Below, piece by piece: positions 37,240 to 46,343 of a DNA stretch of 64,000 nt; position 1 is the stretch's first letter; each line of letters starts with the position of its first letter. The stretch spans positions 62,001 through 126,000 of the forward strand of contig DXHU01000023.1 in assembly GCA_019113245.1 (NCBI GenBank), written 5' to 3'. The notes under the pieces are model-generated. The model was given only the letters and a program-made list of their open reading frames with translations. It was not told the origin of the DNA and made no database searches. The stretch comes from Candidatus Ornithospirochaeta avicola. Its GTDB lineage: Bacteria > Spirochaetota > Spirochaetia > Sphaerochaetales > Sphaerochaetaceae. The translations under genes and the position numbers were made by a program.

Positions 37240-37635
37240 CTAAATAAGAATCAGATAAGGAAAGAGAAGATGAGTTATGAAGACAGTTGAAAGAACTATA
37301 AAATACTTGAAATACTTATTCTTTTTCAGATTAATCTCAATTATCTCTTTTTTCTCATTGCCAAGACTTCTTATGTAAAAAGATGAGAATAAAACAGAAA
37401 GCGATACAGCTAAATCTCCAAGCACTATCGGCCCTGGATATACAGGGAAGAAAAGAGAAAGAGATGCTGTTGCGATTCCTGAGGTGAAAAATATTTTTCT
37501 AACTCTCTCATTCTTCCTGATTAGGAAAGACAGAGCCTGGTAATCCTTCATCCTGTAGGATGCGAACTCAAAGGAAAGAAAAAACAGCGTAAAAGCTATG
37601 TAAAAAAGACTCAGCGGATAAAGAAAGAGCATCAT
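37240..37635 (-). CDS. Small integral membrane protein, unknown
   Basis: 131 residues with three or four hydrophobic segments: about 1-24, 47-65, 70-88 and 108-130. Short charged loops separate them (ASYRMKDYQ, SLGNEKKEIIEINLKK). No family recognised. The start overlaps the nnrDE stop by four bases and the gene is followed closely by the NUDIX gene, so it belongs to the same transcript. It could be a DUF with a role in the envelope, nothing more can be said. Confidence 0.65.
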   Translation of the reverse strand: MMLFLYPLSLFYIAFTLFFLSFEFASYRMKDYQALSFLIRKNERVRKIFFTSGIATASLSLFFPVYPGPIVLGDLAVSLSVLFSSFYIRSLGNEKKEIIEINLKKNKYFKYFIVLSTVFITHLLFPYLILI

Positions 37636-38957
37636 ATATTCAGTGCAACCTCATCAAGCAGTTTAAATATATCATAATGATTATATTTTTTCCTCGCGTT
37701 CTTGCCGCTCATCTGGTGGACAATAGTCGCATTTACAGCAGCATCAAGCGGCTTTTCTCCCTTTGCCATAAATGTTGCAATGATTGCAGAAAGAACATCT
37801 CCGCTTCCGGCAATTGCCAGGCTTGGATTCATTCCGTCATAGATGAACATGCTCTCTCCATCACTTATCTCTACAATATGGCTTTTTTTCACAACAACAG
37901 CTCCAAGGGTGCGGCTTAAAAGCCTCACATCCTCAGCAATGCCAAGGAGGGAGCAGAGAAATCTGAATTCTCCGACATGGGGAGTAAGCACGGCATTGCA
38001 GAAAAAATAATCCCCTTTTTCTATTGCTTTTATCCCGTCTGCATCGATTACGAGAGGAAGATTGGTGATAAGCTCATCATGACTCCTGTCATTTCCCCAT
38101 CCAGGGCCTGCAAGAACTGCATCATAGTGAGCATCCTCATCCTCTCCGTTTATAAGCTGAGGATATTGATAAACTATATTCTTGTTTCTGCTTTTCAGAC
38201 TTACAAGGCCAATTGAAGAGCAGAAGGCTGCACGGGCTGAGATAATGGCGGCACCCGGATATTTATCAGAGCCGCCTTTAATCAGCAGATGCCCTTTTGT
38301 GTTCTTATAGTCCCAATCCTTCTCTTCTGCCTTTTTATAGTCAGAATCTTGTATAAGAAATGTATCTGTCATAACAGAAGAGACTGCTTTTTCATCAAAC
38401 CCAGGGTTTAATAGAAAAATCCTGCCGCATTTTTTTCTGTTCTCAGGATAAAAACACTCTTTCTTATAAAACGTGAATGATATTGTCTTATCTGCTTCAA
38501 AAAGAAAGGCAGAAGGAATGTCCAGAGCAATTTTCAGAGCATCCGTCTTATTTGCTTTTTCAATCAAAGATGCAGTATCGCCATCAAGAGGAGGATGAAA
38601 GGATGAACCGTAAATCCCGTCTATTATGACATCCGGATTCTCAATCTCATCTGTTATCCTGATGCCTTTTTCCTCAGCCTTTTTCAAAAATTCAAGATTG
38701 ATGCTGCCCCTTTTCCCCTTTACCAAGAGAATGCTGACAGAAGAATTGTCAAGAAGAAGAGAAAGGGAGAGAGCATCGCTTCCGTTATTGCCCGGACCGG
38801 CAAGAATGAGAACATGCTTTGCTCTTACATCCTCTTCAATTGCAGTAAAGGCAAGTCTTGCCGCATTTTCTACAAGAGCAGCTGTATCAAGGCCCTTGTC
38901 CTTCTTTTCCTTTTCCTCGAATCTGTTTACTTCTTCTGCTGACAATAATCTGAGCAT
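37632..38957 (-). CDS. nnrDE: Bifunctional NAD(P)HX epimerase/dehydratase
   Basis: Metabolite-repair enzyme of 441 residues that restores hydrated NAD(P)H. The N-terminal YjeF epimerase domain (about 1-190) shows LVENAARLAF, ILAGPGNNGSDALSLSL and IIDGIYGS. The C-terminal ribokinase-like dehydratase domain (about 205-440) shows KGHLLIKGGSDKYPGAA, VLTPHVGEFRFL and the catalytic AGSGDVLSAIIA. No Shine-Dalgarno: an extended -10 (TGATAAAAT) ends six bases before the ATG, suggesting a leaderless mRNA. It is divergent from the TPP-controlled operon. Confidence 0.92.
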   Translation of the reverse strand: MLRLLSAEEVNRFEEKEKKDKGLDTAALVENAARLAFTAIEEDVRAKHVLILAGPGNNGSDALSLSLLLDNSSVSILLVKGKRGSINLEFLKKAEEKGIRITDEIENPDVIIDGIYGSSFHPPLDGDTASLIEKANKTDALKIALDIPSAFLFEADKTISFTFYKKECFYPENRKKCGRIFLLNPGFDEKAVSSVMTDTFLIQDSDYKKAEEKDWDYKNTKGHLLIKGGSDKYPGAAIISARAAFCSSIGLVSLKSRNKNIVYQYPQLINGEDEDAHYDAVLAGPGWGNDRSHDELITNLPLVIDADGIKAIEKGDYFFCNAVLTPHVGEFRFLCSLLGIAEDVRLLSRTLGAVVVKKSHIVEISDGESMFIYDGMNPSLAIAGSGDVLSAIIATFMAKGEKPLDAAVNATIVHQMSGKNARKKYNHYDIFKLLDEVALNI

Positions 38958-38963
38958 GGTTTT

Positions 38964-38972
38964 ATTTTATCA
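38964..38972 (-). promoter_or_regulatory. Extended -10 of nnrDE, suggesting a leaderless mRNA
   Basis: Minus-strand TGATAAAAT with only six bases between it and the ATG at 38957. There is no recognisable -35 hexamer. Confidence 0.45.
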
Positions 38973-38997
38973 GATGAGAAAGAGTGGCGCTACATGC

Positions 38998-39026
38998 TTG
39001 ACCCTTAAGCATCAGTGTTTTACTCT
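38998..39026 (+). promoter_or_regulatory. Promoter of the thi operon
   Basis: TTGACC (38998-39003), 17-base spacer, TACTCT (39021-39026, weak). The start point would be at about 39033, just at the beginning of the riboswitch. Confidence 0.45.
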
Positions 39027-39028
39027 AA

Positions 39029-39106
39029 AGGGGTCTAGGGGTGGCTTTTAGCCTGAGATTATACCCGTCAACCTGATCCGGATAATACCGGCGTAGGGAG
39101 CGACAA
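39029..39106 (+). promoter_or_regulatory. TPP riboswitch (THI element)
   Basis: All conserved blocks are present in order: TAGGGGTGGC, the pyrimidine-sensor CTGAGAT, ACCCGTCAACCTGATCCGGATAATACCGG as two blocks (ACCCGTCAACCTGATC, CGGATAATACCGGCG), and GTAGGGAGCGA. It senses thiamine pyrophosphate. No terminator with a U-run lies between it and thiB (39107-39159), so control may act on ribosome access to the AAGAGGTG Shine-Dalgarno; that is inference. Confidence 0.95.
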
Positions 39107-39159
39107 GTGTATCTAAGTAAAGAAATCCCGGGACAGAACAATTTTATAAGAGGTGTTTT

Positions 39160-40170
39160 ATGAAAAAACTGCTTGTTTTTGCTCTTGTTCTGTTTTCACT
39201 TTTTACAGCTTTTGGTGGCGGAAATAAGGAAGAGAGCAATGAAATTACGGTATACGCCTACGATTCTTTTGCAGGCGACTGGGGTCCGGGATCAACAATA
39301 ATTCCAGCTTTCGAGGAAAAAACAGGAATCAAAGTCAATCTTGTGAATGCAGGCGATGCTGGAGAGATGCTCAGCAGAGTCATCAGTGAAGGAGAGAACT
39401 GTCCGGCAGATGTTGTAATCGGCATTTCTGATGACATGGCATATAGGGCATATGACTCAGGGCTTTTTGCATCTTATGACTCTCCTATGCTTGAGAACAT
39501 CAGCTCAGAGCTCATCTTTGATGAGGAAAAAAGACTTCTTCCTTTTGACTATGGCGTCTTTGCATTCGTGTACGACACAGAAAGCTCGGTAAAATCTCCA
39601 TCTTCTCTTGAGGATCTGAGAGATCCCTATTACAAGGACCAGATTATATTAATTGATCCAAGGACAAGCTCAGTCGGACTAGGACTGCTGATGTGGACAT
39701 ACAATATCTATGGCGATGATTATCTTTCCTGGTGGAAGGATGTCAAGGAAAACATGCTTACAATGGCAGACGGATGGTCAACAGCCTATGGCCTGTTCAC
39801 TGAAGGAGAGGCTCCTCTTGTAATCTCTTATACAACAAGCCCAGCATACCATGTAAGGGAAGAGAACACTACAAGATACCAGGCCCTTGTGTTTGATGAG
39901 GGGCATGAAGAGACAATTGAGGCAATCGGTATCTTGAAGAGTGCAAGCAACAGAGAAGCAGCTGAGAGCTTTGTTGACTTCATCCTCTCAGATGGACAGC
40001 TTGATCTTGCTGTTTATAACTCGATGTATCCTGCCAACACATCAATCCAGCTTCCAAGCGAATATGAATATGCTCCGCTTCCTGAGAAGACTTATAAAAG
40101 CGAGACATATTATTTAAAAGAGAATCTTGATATAATGCTTGATGAATGGATTCTTACAATGACGGAGTAA
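39160..40170 (+). CDS. thiB: Thiamine ABC transporter substrate-binding protein
   Basis: Periplasmic thiamine/TPP-binding protein of 336 residues, ThiB/TbpA family. Signal segment LVFALVLFSLFTAFGGG, then EITVYAYDSFAGDWGPGS, the usual start of the mature fold, with PADVVIGISDD and PFDYGVFAFVYD further on. As in the nucleoside-binding protein, the signal is followed by GGGNKE and no lipobox Cys, so it is probably a soluble periplasmic protein. First gene after the TPP riboswitch; thiP and thiQ follow. Confidence 0.93.
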   Translation: MKKLLVFALVLFSLFTAFGGGNKEESNEITVYAYDSFAGDWGPGSTIIPAFEEKTGIKVNLVNAGDAGEMLSRVISEGENCPADVVIGISDDMAYRAYDSGLFASYDSPMLENISSELIFDEEKRLLPFDYGVFAFVYDTESSVKSPSSLEDLRDPYYKDQIILIDPRTSSVGLGLLMWTYNIYGDDYLSWWKDVKENMLTMADGWSTAYGLFTEGEAPLVISYTTSPAYHVREENTTRYQALVFDEGHEETIEAIGILKSASNREAAESFVDFILSDGQLDLAVYNSMYPANTSIQLPSEYEYAPLPEKTYKSETYYLKENLDIMLDEWILTMTE

Positions 40171-40172
40171 GC

Positions 40173-41816
40173 ATGAGAAAAGGAAGCGGCGAAAAGAAAT
40201 TCTACACATTACTTTCACTTCCGGCTGTTGCCGTACTTGTTTTTCTTTTCGCCATTCCTCTTGTTCTCATACTTTCAAAAGCATTCTGGCCGAGTGCGGA
40301 TTCATTTATACAGATACTGAAGAGCAGGTATACGTACACCCTTCTCTTTTTCTCTTTTAAACAAAGCCTAATCTCGGCCGCCCTTTCAATCATAATCGCT
40401 TTGCCATTCTCCTATTACTATGCGACATACAGTTTCAAAGGCAGAAAATTCGTTCTCGCACTCTCTGCCCTGAGCTTTACAATCCCATCAATTTTAGTAG
40501 TGCTTGCATTCGTGATATTCTATGGCAACAACGGTGTGCTAAACAGCATCATCAAATCAGTCTTCTCGCTTGACTCATCCCCTGTAAGGATTTTATATAC
40601 ATTCGGAGCAATAATCCTTGCCCATGTCTATCTTAATCTGCCGGTTGCGTTCAACCTGATTACAAACGGATGGACAAAGCTTGCAAGAACAGAAGAAATC
40701 GCATCATACACTCTCAAAAAAGGAAACGCGGCAACTTTTTTCAGCATCACGCTCGTGAAGCTGAGGAGCGTAATAATAAATGCCTTTGTAATCATATTCC
40801 TTTTCTGCTTTTCCTCTTTTGCGATTGTAATGGTGCTTGGAGGATCTCCTGAGTATTCAACACTTGAGGCAGAAATATACAGAAGAGCTCACATAAGCCT
40901 TGATTATGCTTCTGCATCAGCTCTTGCAATTTTTTCTTTTGCAGTCACATCTATCCTGCTTCTTATCACAAGCAGGAGCAAGAGAAAGGAGAAGATTGAC
41001 AGAAGGGAGAACATACTGAAGAAGGCTTCAAAGAAAAAGACCAAGGCTGCGATAGCACTACTTACTGCACTCATGCTCCTTTTCATTCTTCCCCCGCTGC
41101 TGAGCATACTCTACCGCTCGTTCTTTACAAGGACAGGCTCATTCAGCCTGAGCGAATGGGAAAAGGTATTCAGCATGTCAAATTTCCTCTCGTGCATAAT
41201 CTCAAGCCTTATGATAGCCACAATCACAGCAACACTCTCTGTACTGCTTTCAGAGACGATAGCATTCTGCCAGATAAAAAGGAAAAGCAGGGCTTTAAGC
41301 ATTCTCTCTTCCCTTCCTCTTGCAACAGGAAGCGTTATGCTTGGCCTCGGCTTCAATTTCCTTGCATCCCGTCTTAACAGCCAGAACACTGTGGTAAATT
41401 ATATTCTCGTCATCCTTACACATCTTGTTATAACAATTCCGTTTGCAACCAGAACACTTGTTCCGGGAGTAAGAGAGATACCGGAAGAGATAGCAAGGGC
41501 AAGCTATACGCTGAGAAAAGGATATTTCGAGACATTCAGGCTCACTGAGCACAGAATGATATCAAGCTACAGGAGAAAGGCATTCATATTCGCCTTCGCG
41601 CTCTCACTTGGAGAAGTTAATGCAACACTCACACTTGCTGGAGGAAGGATTACAACCCTTCCTGTCATGATATACCGCCTGATAGGAGCATATAACTACC
41701 AGGGAGCAAGCGTGCTTGGAAGCATTCTCCTTCTTCTTGCACTTTTTGCATTCCTGCTGGGCGAGTATTATAATACAAGAGGAAAAAATGAGCTTTCTAG
41801 AAGTAAGAGACCTTAA
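40173..41816 (+). CDS. thiP: Thiamine ABC transporter permease
   Basis: Inner-membrane permease of 547 residues made of two fused BPD_transp_1 modules, about 12 transmembrane helices. The EAA-like loops that dock to the ATPase are seen as EEIASYTLKKGNAATFF in the first half and EEIARASYTLRKGYFE in the second. This double layout is the ThiP/FbpB form. The ATG at 40173 has GGAG and starts two bases after the thiB stop; nine further upstream codons lie inside thiB. Confidence 0.93.
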   Translation: MRKGSGEKKFYTLLSLPAVAVLVFLFAIPLVLILSKAFWPSADSFIQILKSRYTYTLLFFSFKQSLISAALSIIIALPFSYYYATYSFKGRKFVLALSALSFTIPSILVVLAFVIFYGNNGVLNSIIKSVFSLDSSPVRILYTFGAIILAHVYLNLPVAFNLITNGWTKLARTEEIASYTLKKGNAATFFSITLVKLRSVIINAFVIIFLFCFSSFAIVMVLGGSPEYSTLEAEIYRRAHISLDYASASALAIFSFAVTSILLLITSRSKRKEKIDRRENILKKASKKKTKAAIALLTALMLLFILPPLLSILYRSFFTRTGSFSLSEWEKVFSMSNFLSCIISSLMIATITATLSVLLSETIAFCQIKRKSRALSILSSLPLATGSVMLGLGFNFLASRLNSQNTVVNYILVILTHLVITIPFATRTLVPGVREIPEEIARASYTLRKGYFETFRLTEHRMISSYRRKAFIFAFALSLGEVNATLTLAGGRITTLPVMIYRLIGAYNYQGASVLGSILLLLALFAFLLGEYYNTRGKNELSRSKRP

Positions 41817-42771
41817 GAAAAAATATCCGGATTTCACACTTGACCTTTCCTTTTCAATCGAGGAAGGAGAATTCTTATGCCTGATTGGTCCATCAGGGAG
41901 CGGAAAGAGCACCGTGCTCAACATACTCACAGGAATAGAGAACGCGGATGAAGGAAAGATAATCCTTGACGGCGTTGACATTACAGATAAGCCGATTCAG
42001 GCAAGAGATATTGGTCTTGTGTTCCAGGACTATGCGCTTTTTTCAAACATGAATGTTGAAAAGAACATACAGTATGGTATGAACAAGAAGAAAAAAAGCG
42101 GCAAGGAAATAAAGGAGATGACTGCTCTTCTCTTATCATATGTAGGTCTTGATGGTTATGAGAAAAGAAGGGTCTCATCCCTTTCAGGAGGGGAAGCACA
42201 GCGTGTTGCTCTTGCAAGGAGCCTTGCTAGCGAGCCGAAGGTGCTTCTTCTTGATGAGCCGCTTTCAGCACTTGACGGACCTCTCAGAAAAAGGCTCAGA
42301 AGCGTGATCAGGAACATACATGACAAGACAGGAATCACAATAATCTATGTCACACATGACAGAGAAGAGGCTTTTGCCATTAGTGACAGGATTATAGTCA
42401 TGAAGGACGGCTCTGTTGTAGCATGCTCTGATGCTGAAACTCTTTACACTCACCCTCAGTCAGAGTTTGTCGCATCCTTCACAGGAGACGGGACTCTTCT
42501 TCCCTCCTCCCTTTTCTTTGAAGGAGATGAAAGAAGCATATTCTTCCGCCCTGAAAGCGTGCTTATTTCTGAAGAAAGTATAAAAAGCGAGCTCAAGCCG
42601 AGCTATCTTGTTATAAACAACACAGAGATAGTCTCAATTGAATACACAGGCTCACATTACCTTATATGCACATCATTTAAAGGGCATCTAATTCTTGCAT
42701 CCACTCTTGTACGCCCCAGAAAAAAAATCATATCGCTGATGATAAACAAGGAAAGTGTGACAAGACTCTGA
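41788..42771 (+). CDS. thiQ: Thiamine ABC transporter ATPase
   Basis: ABC ATPase of 327 residues. Walker A GPSGSGKSTVLNIL, Q-loop VFQDYALFSN, signature LSGGEAQRVALARSL, Walker B VLLLDEPLSAL and switch TIIYVTHDREEA. The extra C-terminal part (about 235-327) resembles a TOBE regulatory domain, making it longer than E. coli ThiQ and similar to FbpC/PotA forms. It overlaps the thiP end by 29 bases; the upstream 24 codons in frame are within thiP and were rejected in favour of AAGAGGAAA plus ATG. Confidence 0.92.
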   Translation: MSFLEVRDLKKKYPDFTLDLSFSIEEGEFLCLIGPSGSGKSTVLNILTGIENADEGKIILDGVDITDKPIQARDIGLVFQDYALFSNMNVEKNIQYGMNKKKKSGKEIKEMTALLLSYVGLDGYEKRRVSSLSGGEAQRVALARSLASEPKVLLLDEPLSALDGPLRKRLRSVIRNIHDKTGITIIYVTHDREEAFAISDRIIVMKDGSVVACSDAETLYTHPQSEFVASFTGDGTLLPSSLFFEGDERSIFFRPESVLISEESIKSELKPSYLVINNTEIVSIEYTGSHYLICTSFKGHLILASTLVRPRKKIISLMINKESVTRL

Positions 42772-42802
42772 ACCTAGCTTTCTATATAAGCAGGAGAAGA
42801 TA

Positions 42803-43324
42803 ATGAAAAGATTATTTATTTTACTTCTATCGCTTTTCATCGCATTTCCGCTTTTTTCTGCTTCATACTCATTCCGCATCAGTGCCTCTGCGGGAATGAG
42901 AGTTGTAAACATAGAAGATGACTGGACAAGAGCTCAGATGGACTATCTTCTTTCTCTTGATGCTCTTGCAGTCCGCTTTGACAGACACAGAATATCGCTG
43001 CCGTTTTTTGCAGGATATACGGACAAGAGTGCTGTGGATGCCCAGTACAATTTCCTTTCTCCCTACTACTCACTTGGAATCGGGCTTGAATACGACTATG
43101 CTTTTACAGATATTCTTGAGCTTAGAAACAGCATATGCTACATATTCCGTTATTATTACAACATGAACGGCCTTTTGAATGAGATAAGGCTCCAGAGCTC
43201 AATTGCATATACTTTCTCAAAATTCTTCTCCATCACCATGCCTGTCTCCGTCTCATTTTCAAAAGATGAGATTGATTTCCTCATTGGACTTGGAATAAGC
43301 GTGAATCTGGAGGCATCAAGATGA
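42803..43324 (+). CDS. Exported beta-barrel-like protein, unknown
   Basis: 173 residues with a clear signal peptide (MKRLFILLLSLFIAFPLFSA). The mature part has alternating aromatic and polar residues in short strands, with turns between, for example SYSFRISASAG, GLEYDYAFTDILEL and IAYTFSKFFSITMPVSVSFS. This is how small outer-membrane beta barrels look, although no family was recognised. It follows thiQ by 31 bases on the same strand with AGGAGAAG upstream, and its stop overlaps the start of the caspase-like lipoprotein. That suggests the pair works together at the outer membrane. Confidence 0.65.
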   Translation: MKRLFILLLSLFIAFPLFSASYSFRISASAGMRVVNIEDDWTRAQMDYLLSLDALAVRFDRHRISLPFFAGYTDKSAVDAQYNFLSPYYSLGIGLEYDYAFTDILELRNSICYIFRYYYNMNGLLNEIRLQSSIAYTFSKFFSITMPVSVSFSKDEIDFLIGLGISVNLEASR

Positions 43325-44298
43325 AAAAAATCTTCTTCATCCTTCTGGCCCTAGTATTTGTCTCATCATGCAGCTTTGCTCCACTTGAAGAAACAAGCGG
43401 AAGAAAATATCACATAATAAGCATCGCGGCAAGCTATGAAAAAGCAGGTGAGAAAATAAATACGCTTAAGGCTACAGTGCCTGACCAGGAAAAACTTACA
43501 GCCCAGCTTGAGCTTGTCTTCTCTTCGCTCGGATATGAGTATGATGTCTTTGAATATAACGATGAGATGAACGAAGATTATATTTTCAGCTACAGGTATT
43601 ACAGCAGTTCTGATAAAGAAGAAAACATAAAACCATTTAATCCTGGAAAAAAGACTGAAGAGGCTTCAGAGCTTTTTGAAATTATAAAGGACAAAGTCAA
43701 AGCAGATAAGGATGATGTAATAATCTTTTATTATGCAGGACACGGCACTGAAAACGGGGATCTGGCGTTTTATTATGACAACAGCAGCGAGCATTCTTAT
43801 TCAATAATGACGGTACGGATGCTCCTTGATGATTTTCTGTCATCCTATGACTGCACGAAGCTTGTGATTCTTGACTCCTGCTACAGCGGAACATTCGTCG
43901 AGAATTCATCACTTGAAAGCGTTTTCACATACACAGAGAAAGATGGAGAGTGGATCACTGACTCTTTTCCCGACATCGGATCCCTGATTGCAGGTTCATT
44001 TACATCCACGTTCATGTCAAATGCAAAGGATGAGAAGAGGACCTACATCCTCTCTGGATCATCTGAAAAACAGCTTTCGTATGAATCCACAAAAGAAGAT
44101 GGACACGGGTTTCTTACAATCGCTGTCCTTGAAGCGCTTGGGTACAACAGGGAAACAGAAAAAGTTGGCTATCCCCGCTGGAAAAGCCTCTCATGTGCAG
44201 AGCTTTACAGGATGACACTTGACAATATGGGATCAGATATTTTAAGCCAGAGTCCGCTATTTTCATCAAGCAGGTTTGACACTATGCTATTTATTTAG
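43321..44298 (+). CDS. Caspase-fold (peptidase C14) lipoprotein
   Basis: 325 residues. A lipoprotein signal peptide ends in FVSSC (Cys17). The rest reads as a C14/metacaspase-like domain: IISIAASYE as first strand, DDVIIFYYAGHGTENGD with catalytic His141, and LVILDSCYSGTFVENSS with catalytic Cys187, followed by STKEDGHGFLTIAVLEAL. His and Cys are both intact, so activity is plausible. Export as a lipoprotein places it in the periplasm or at the surface, unlike most cytosolic metacaspases. Coupled (ATGA) to the barrel-like gene and possibly under the TPP riboswitch by read-through. It overlaps uvrB tail to tail by four bases. Confidence 0.85.
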   Translation: MKKIFFILLALVFVSSCSFAPLEETSGRKYHIISIAASYEKAGEKINTLKATVPDQEKLTAQLELVFSSLGYEYDVFEYNDEMNEDYIFSYRYYSSSDKEENIKPFNPGKKTEEASELFEIIKDKVKADKDDVIIFYYAGHGTENGDLAFYYDNSSEHSYSIMTVRMLLDDFLSSYDCTKLVILDSCYSGTFVENSSLESVFTYTEKDGEWITDSFPDIGSLIAGSFTSTFMSNAKDEKRTYILSGSSEKQLSYESTKEDGHGFLTIAVLEALGYNRETEKVGYPRWKSLSCAELYRMTLDNMGSDILSQSPLFSSSRFDTMLFI

Positions 44299-46343
44299 GC
44301 ATTCCATTCAACGTTCTTCACGCTGGCATTGTACTGGGCAAGCTCATCGCGGATTACAGCTGCCTTCTCGAACTCCAGGTTCTGTGCATAGAAAAGCATC
44401 TGTTTTTCAAGTTCGCGAACATATTTCTTCCTGTCTTTCTCAAGAAGAAGATTATAGCTACTTTTGCGGATCTTTATATCTTCACGGGCAAGGTCTTCTT
44501 TGTCCTCCCTGTCGCGCTCGATTATATCCTCAACTGCTTTCTTAATTGTCCTAGGAGTTATGCCATGATCTTTGTTGTATTCCATCTGAACCTTTCTTCT
44601 GTGCTCAGTCTCCTCTATTGCCTCAGCCATGGCAGGAGAAATCCTGTCAGCATACATTATGACCCTTCCGTTTGCATTCCTCGCAACTCGTCCTATTGTC
44701 TGGATAAGGCTTGTAGCAGAGCGCAGGAAACCGATTTTGTCTGCATCCAGAATTGCACAGAGCGATACTTCAGGAAGATCAAGTCCCTCTCTTAGAAGGT
44801 TGATTCCAACAAGCACGTCAAACTTTCCAAGACGCAGGTCACGAAGTATTTCAACACGCTCTATCGTATCAATCTCAGAGTGAAGATACTTAACTTTCAG
44901 ATCAAGGGATGCAAGATAATCAGAAAGGTCCTCGCTCATCTTCTTCGTGAGGGTTGTGACAATCACTCTCTCGTTCTTTTCAACAGTCTTCCTTATTTCT
45001 CCGTAAAGGTCCTCCATCTGACCCTCTGAGCTCCTGACAGAGATTTCAGGATCAAGAAGCCCTGTCGGTCTGATAAGCTGCTCAACAATCTGGGATGACT
45101 CTTTTTTCTCCCTCTCGCCTGGGGTAGCAGAAACATATATCCTCTGCCCTACTATAGAGTCAAATTCATCATACTTAAGCGGTCTGTTGTCAAGGGCGGA
45201 AGGAAGGCGGAAGCCGTAGTTCACAAGATTGAGCTTTCTGGACCTGTCACCTTCATACATTGCTCCGATTTGAGGAATTGTAACATGGGACTCATCTATG
45301 AATGTGACAAAGTCTTCTGGGAAATAATCAAGAAGAACTGCGGGCCTCTCTCCAGGTGAGCGTCCTGAAAGAGGACGTGAGTAGTTCTCGATTCCTGGAC
45401 ATGTTCCTATTTCAGAAAGCATTTCCAAATCATATTCGACACGGCTTTTTATCCTCTCTGCCTCAATGAGCTTTCCATTTGAGCGGAAATACTCTATTCT
45501 CTCCTCTTTTTCCTCATTTATTCTTTCAATTCCTTTCTTTATATAGCTTTCGGGAAGCACGAACTGCTTTGCAGGATAGAGCGTTACAGACTCAACTGAC
45601 TCATACTTTTCCCCGCTTATGGGATTAAACCACACAATCGATGTTATCTCATCCCAGTCAAGGGTGATCCTGAAAGCCTGTTCAAGATATGCCGGGTATA
45701 TTTCAATCACATCACCGCGGCTGCGAAAACTTCCACGCTCTAAGATTGCATCATTGCGCTCATAAAGCATGCGGGAAAGCTGGGCAAACTCTTTTTTATG
45801 GTCAAATGTGTCCCCTGTGTTGAATGAATGGACCATATCGGAAAGGGCAACAGGATTTCCAAGTCCATAAATGCAGCTGACTGTCGCAACTACAATTACA
45901 TCGCGGCGCTCCATCAGAGCAAAGGAGGCTGCAAGACGCAGGCGGTCTATCTCATCATTTATATCAGTCTCTTTCTCGATATAGAGATCCTTTCCGGGCA
46001 CATATGCCTCCGGCTGATAATAATCATATGTGGATACGAAGTACTCAACCGCGTTATCGGGGAAGAATGTCTTGAATTCCTTATAAAGCTGGGCAGATAG
46101 AGTCTTGTTATGAGAAAGAATCAGCGTCGGTTTCTGTATCTTCTCAATGAGCTTTGCCATAGTGAATGTCTTGCCGCTTCCTGTTACTCCCTTGAGTGTC
46201 TGGGCCCTGTCTCCGGCAAGATATCCCTTGTAAAGGCTCTCAACAGCATTTCCCTGGTCCCCCGAGAGGTCAAATGGAGCCACAACTTTAAACGGATGAG
46301 ACTTGCCGACCTGAAAATTGAATGTCTTCACCTCAGAACCCAT
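44295..46343 (-). CDS. uvrB: Excinuclease ABC subunit B
   Basis: DNA helicase-like damage-verifying subunit of nucleotide excision repair, 682 residues. Walker A GVTGSGKTF, the beta-hairpin STYDYYQPEAYVPG, the DEAD-like FIDESHVTI, motif VI region QTIGRVARNANGRV, and a C-terminal UVR domain (LEKQMLFYAQNLEFEKAA) that binds UvrC. GAGGAG eight bases before the ATG supports the start, which lies inside the 3' end of the protease gene (16-base overlap). Confidence 0.97.
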   Translation of the reverse strand: MGSEVKTFNFQVGKSHPFKVVAPFDLSGDQGNAVESLYKGYLAGDRAQTLKGVTGSGKTFTMAKLIEKIQKPTLILSHNKTLSAQLYKEFKTFFPDNAVEYFVSTYDYYQPEAYVPGKDLYIEKETDINDEIDRLRLAASFALMERRDVIVVATVSCIYGLGNPVALSDMVHSFNTGDTFDHKKEFAQLSRMLYERNDAILERGSFRSRGDVIEIYPAYLEQAFRITLDWDEITSIVWFNPISGEKYESVESVTLYPAKQFVLPESYIKKGIERINEEKEERIEYFRSNGKLIEAERIKSRVEYDLEMLSEIGTCPGIENYSRPLSGRSPGERPAVLLDYFPEDFVTFIDESHVTIPQIGAMYEGDRSRKLNLVNYGFRLPSALDNRPLKYDEFDSIVGQRIYVSATPGEREKKESSQIVEQLIRPTGLLDPEISVRSSEGQMEDLYGEIRKTVEKNERVIVTTLTKKMSEDLSDYLASLDLKVKYLHSEIDTIERVEILRDLRLGKFDVLVGINLLREGLDLPEVSLCAILDADKIGFLRSATSLIQTIGRVARNANGRVIMYADRISPAMAEAIEETEHRRKVQMEYNKDHGITPRTIKKAVEDIIERDREDKEDLAREDIKIRKSSYNLLLEKDRKKYVRELEKQMLFYAQNLEFEKAAVIRDELAQYNASVKNVEWNA

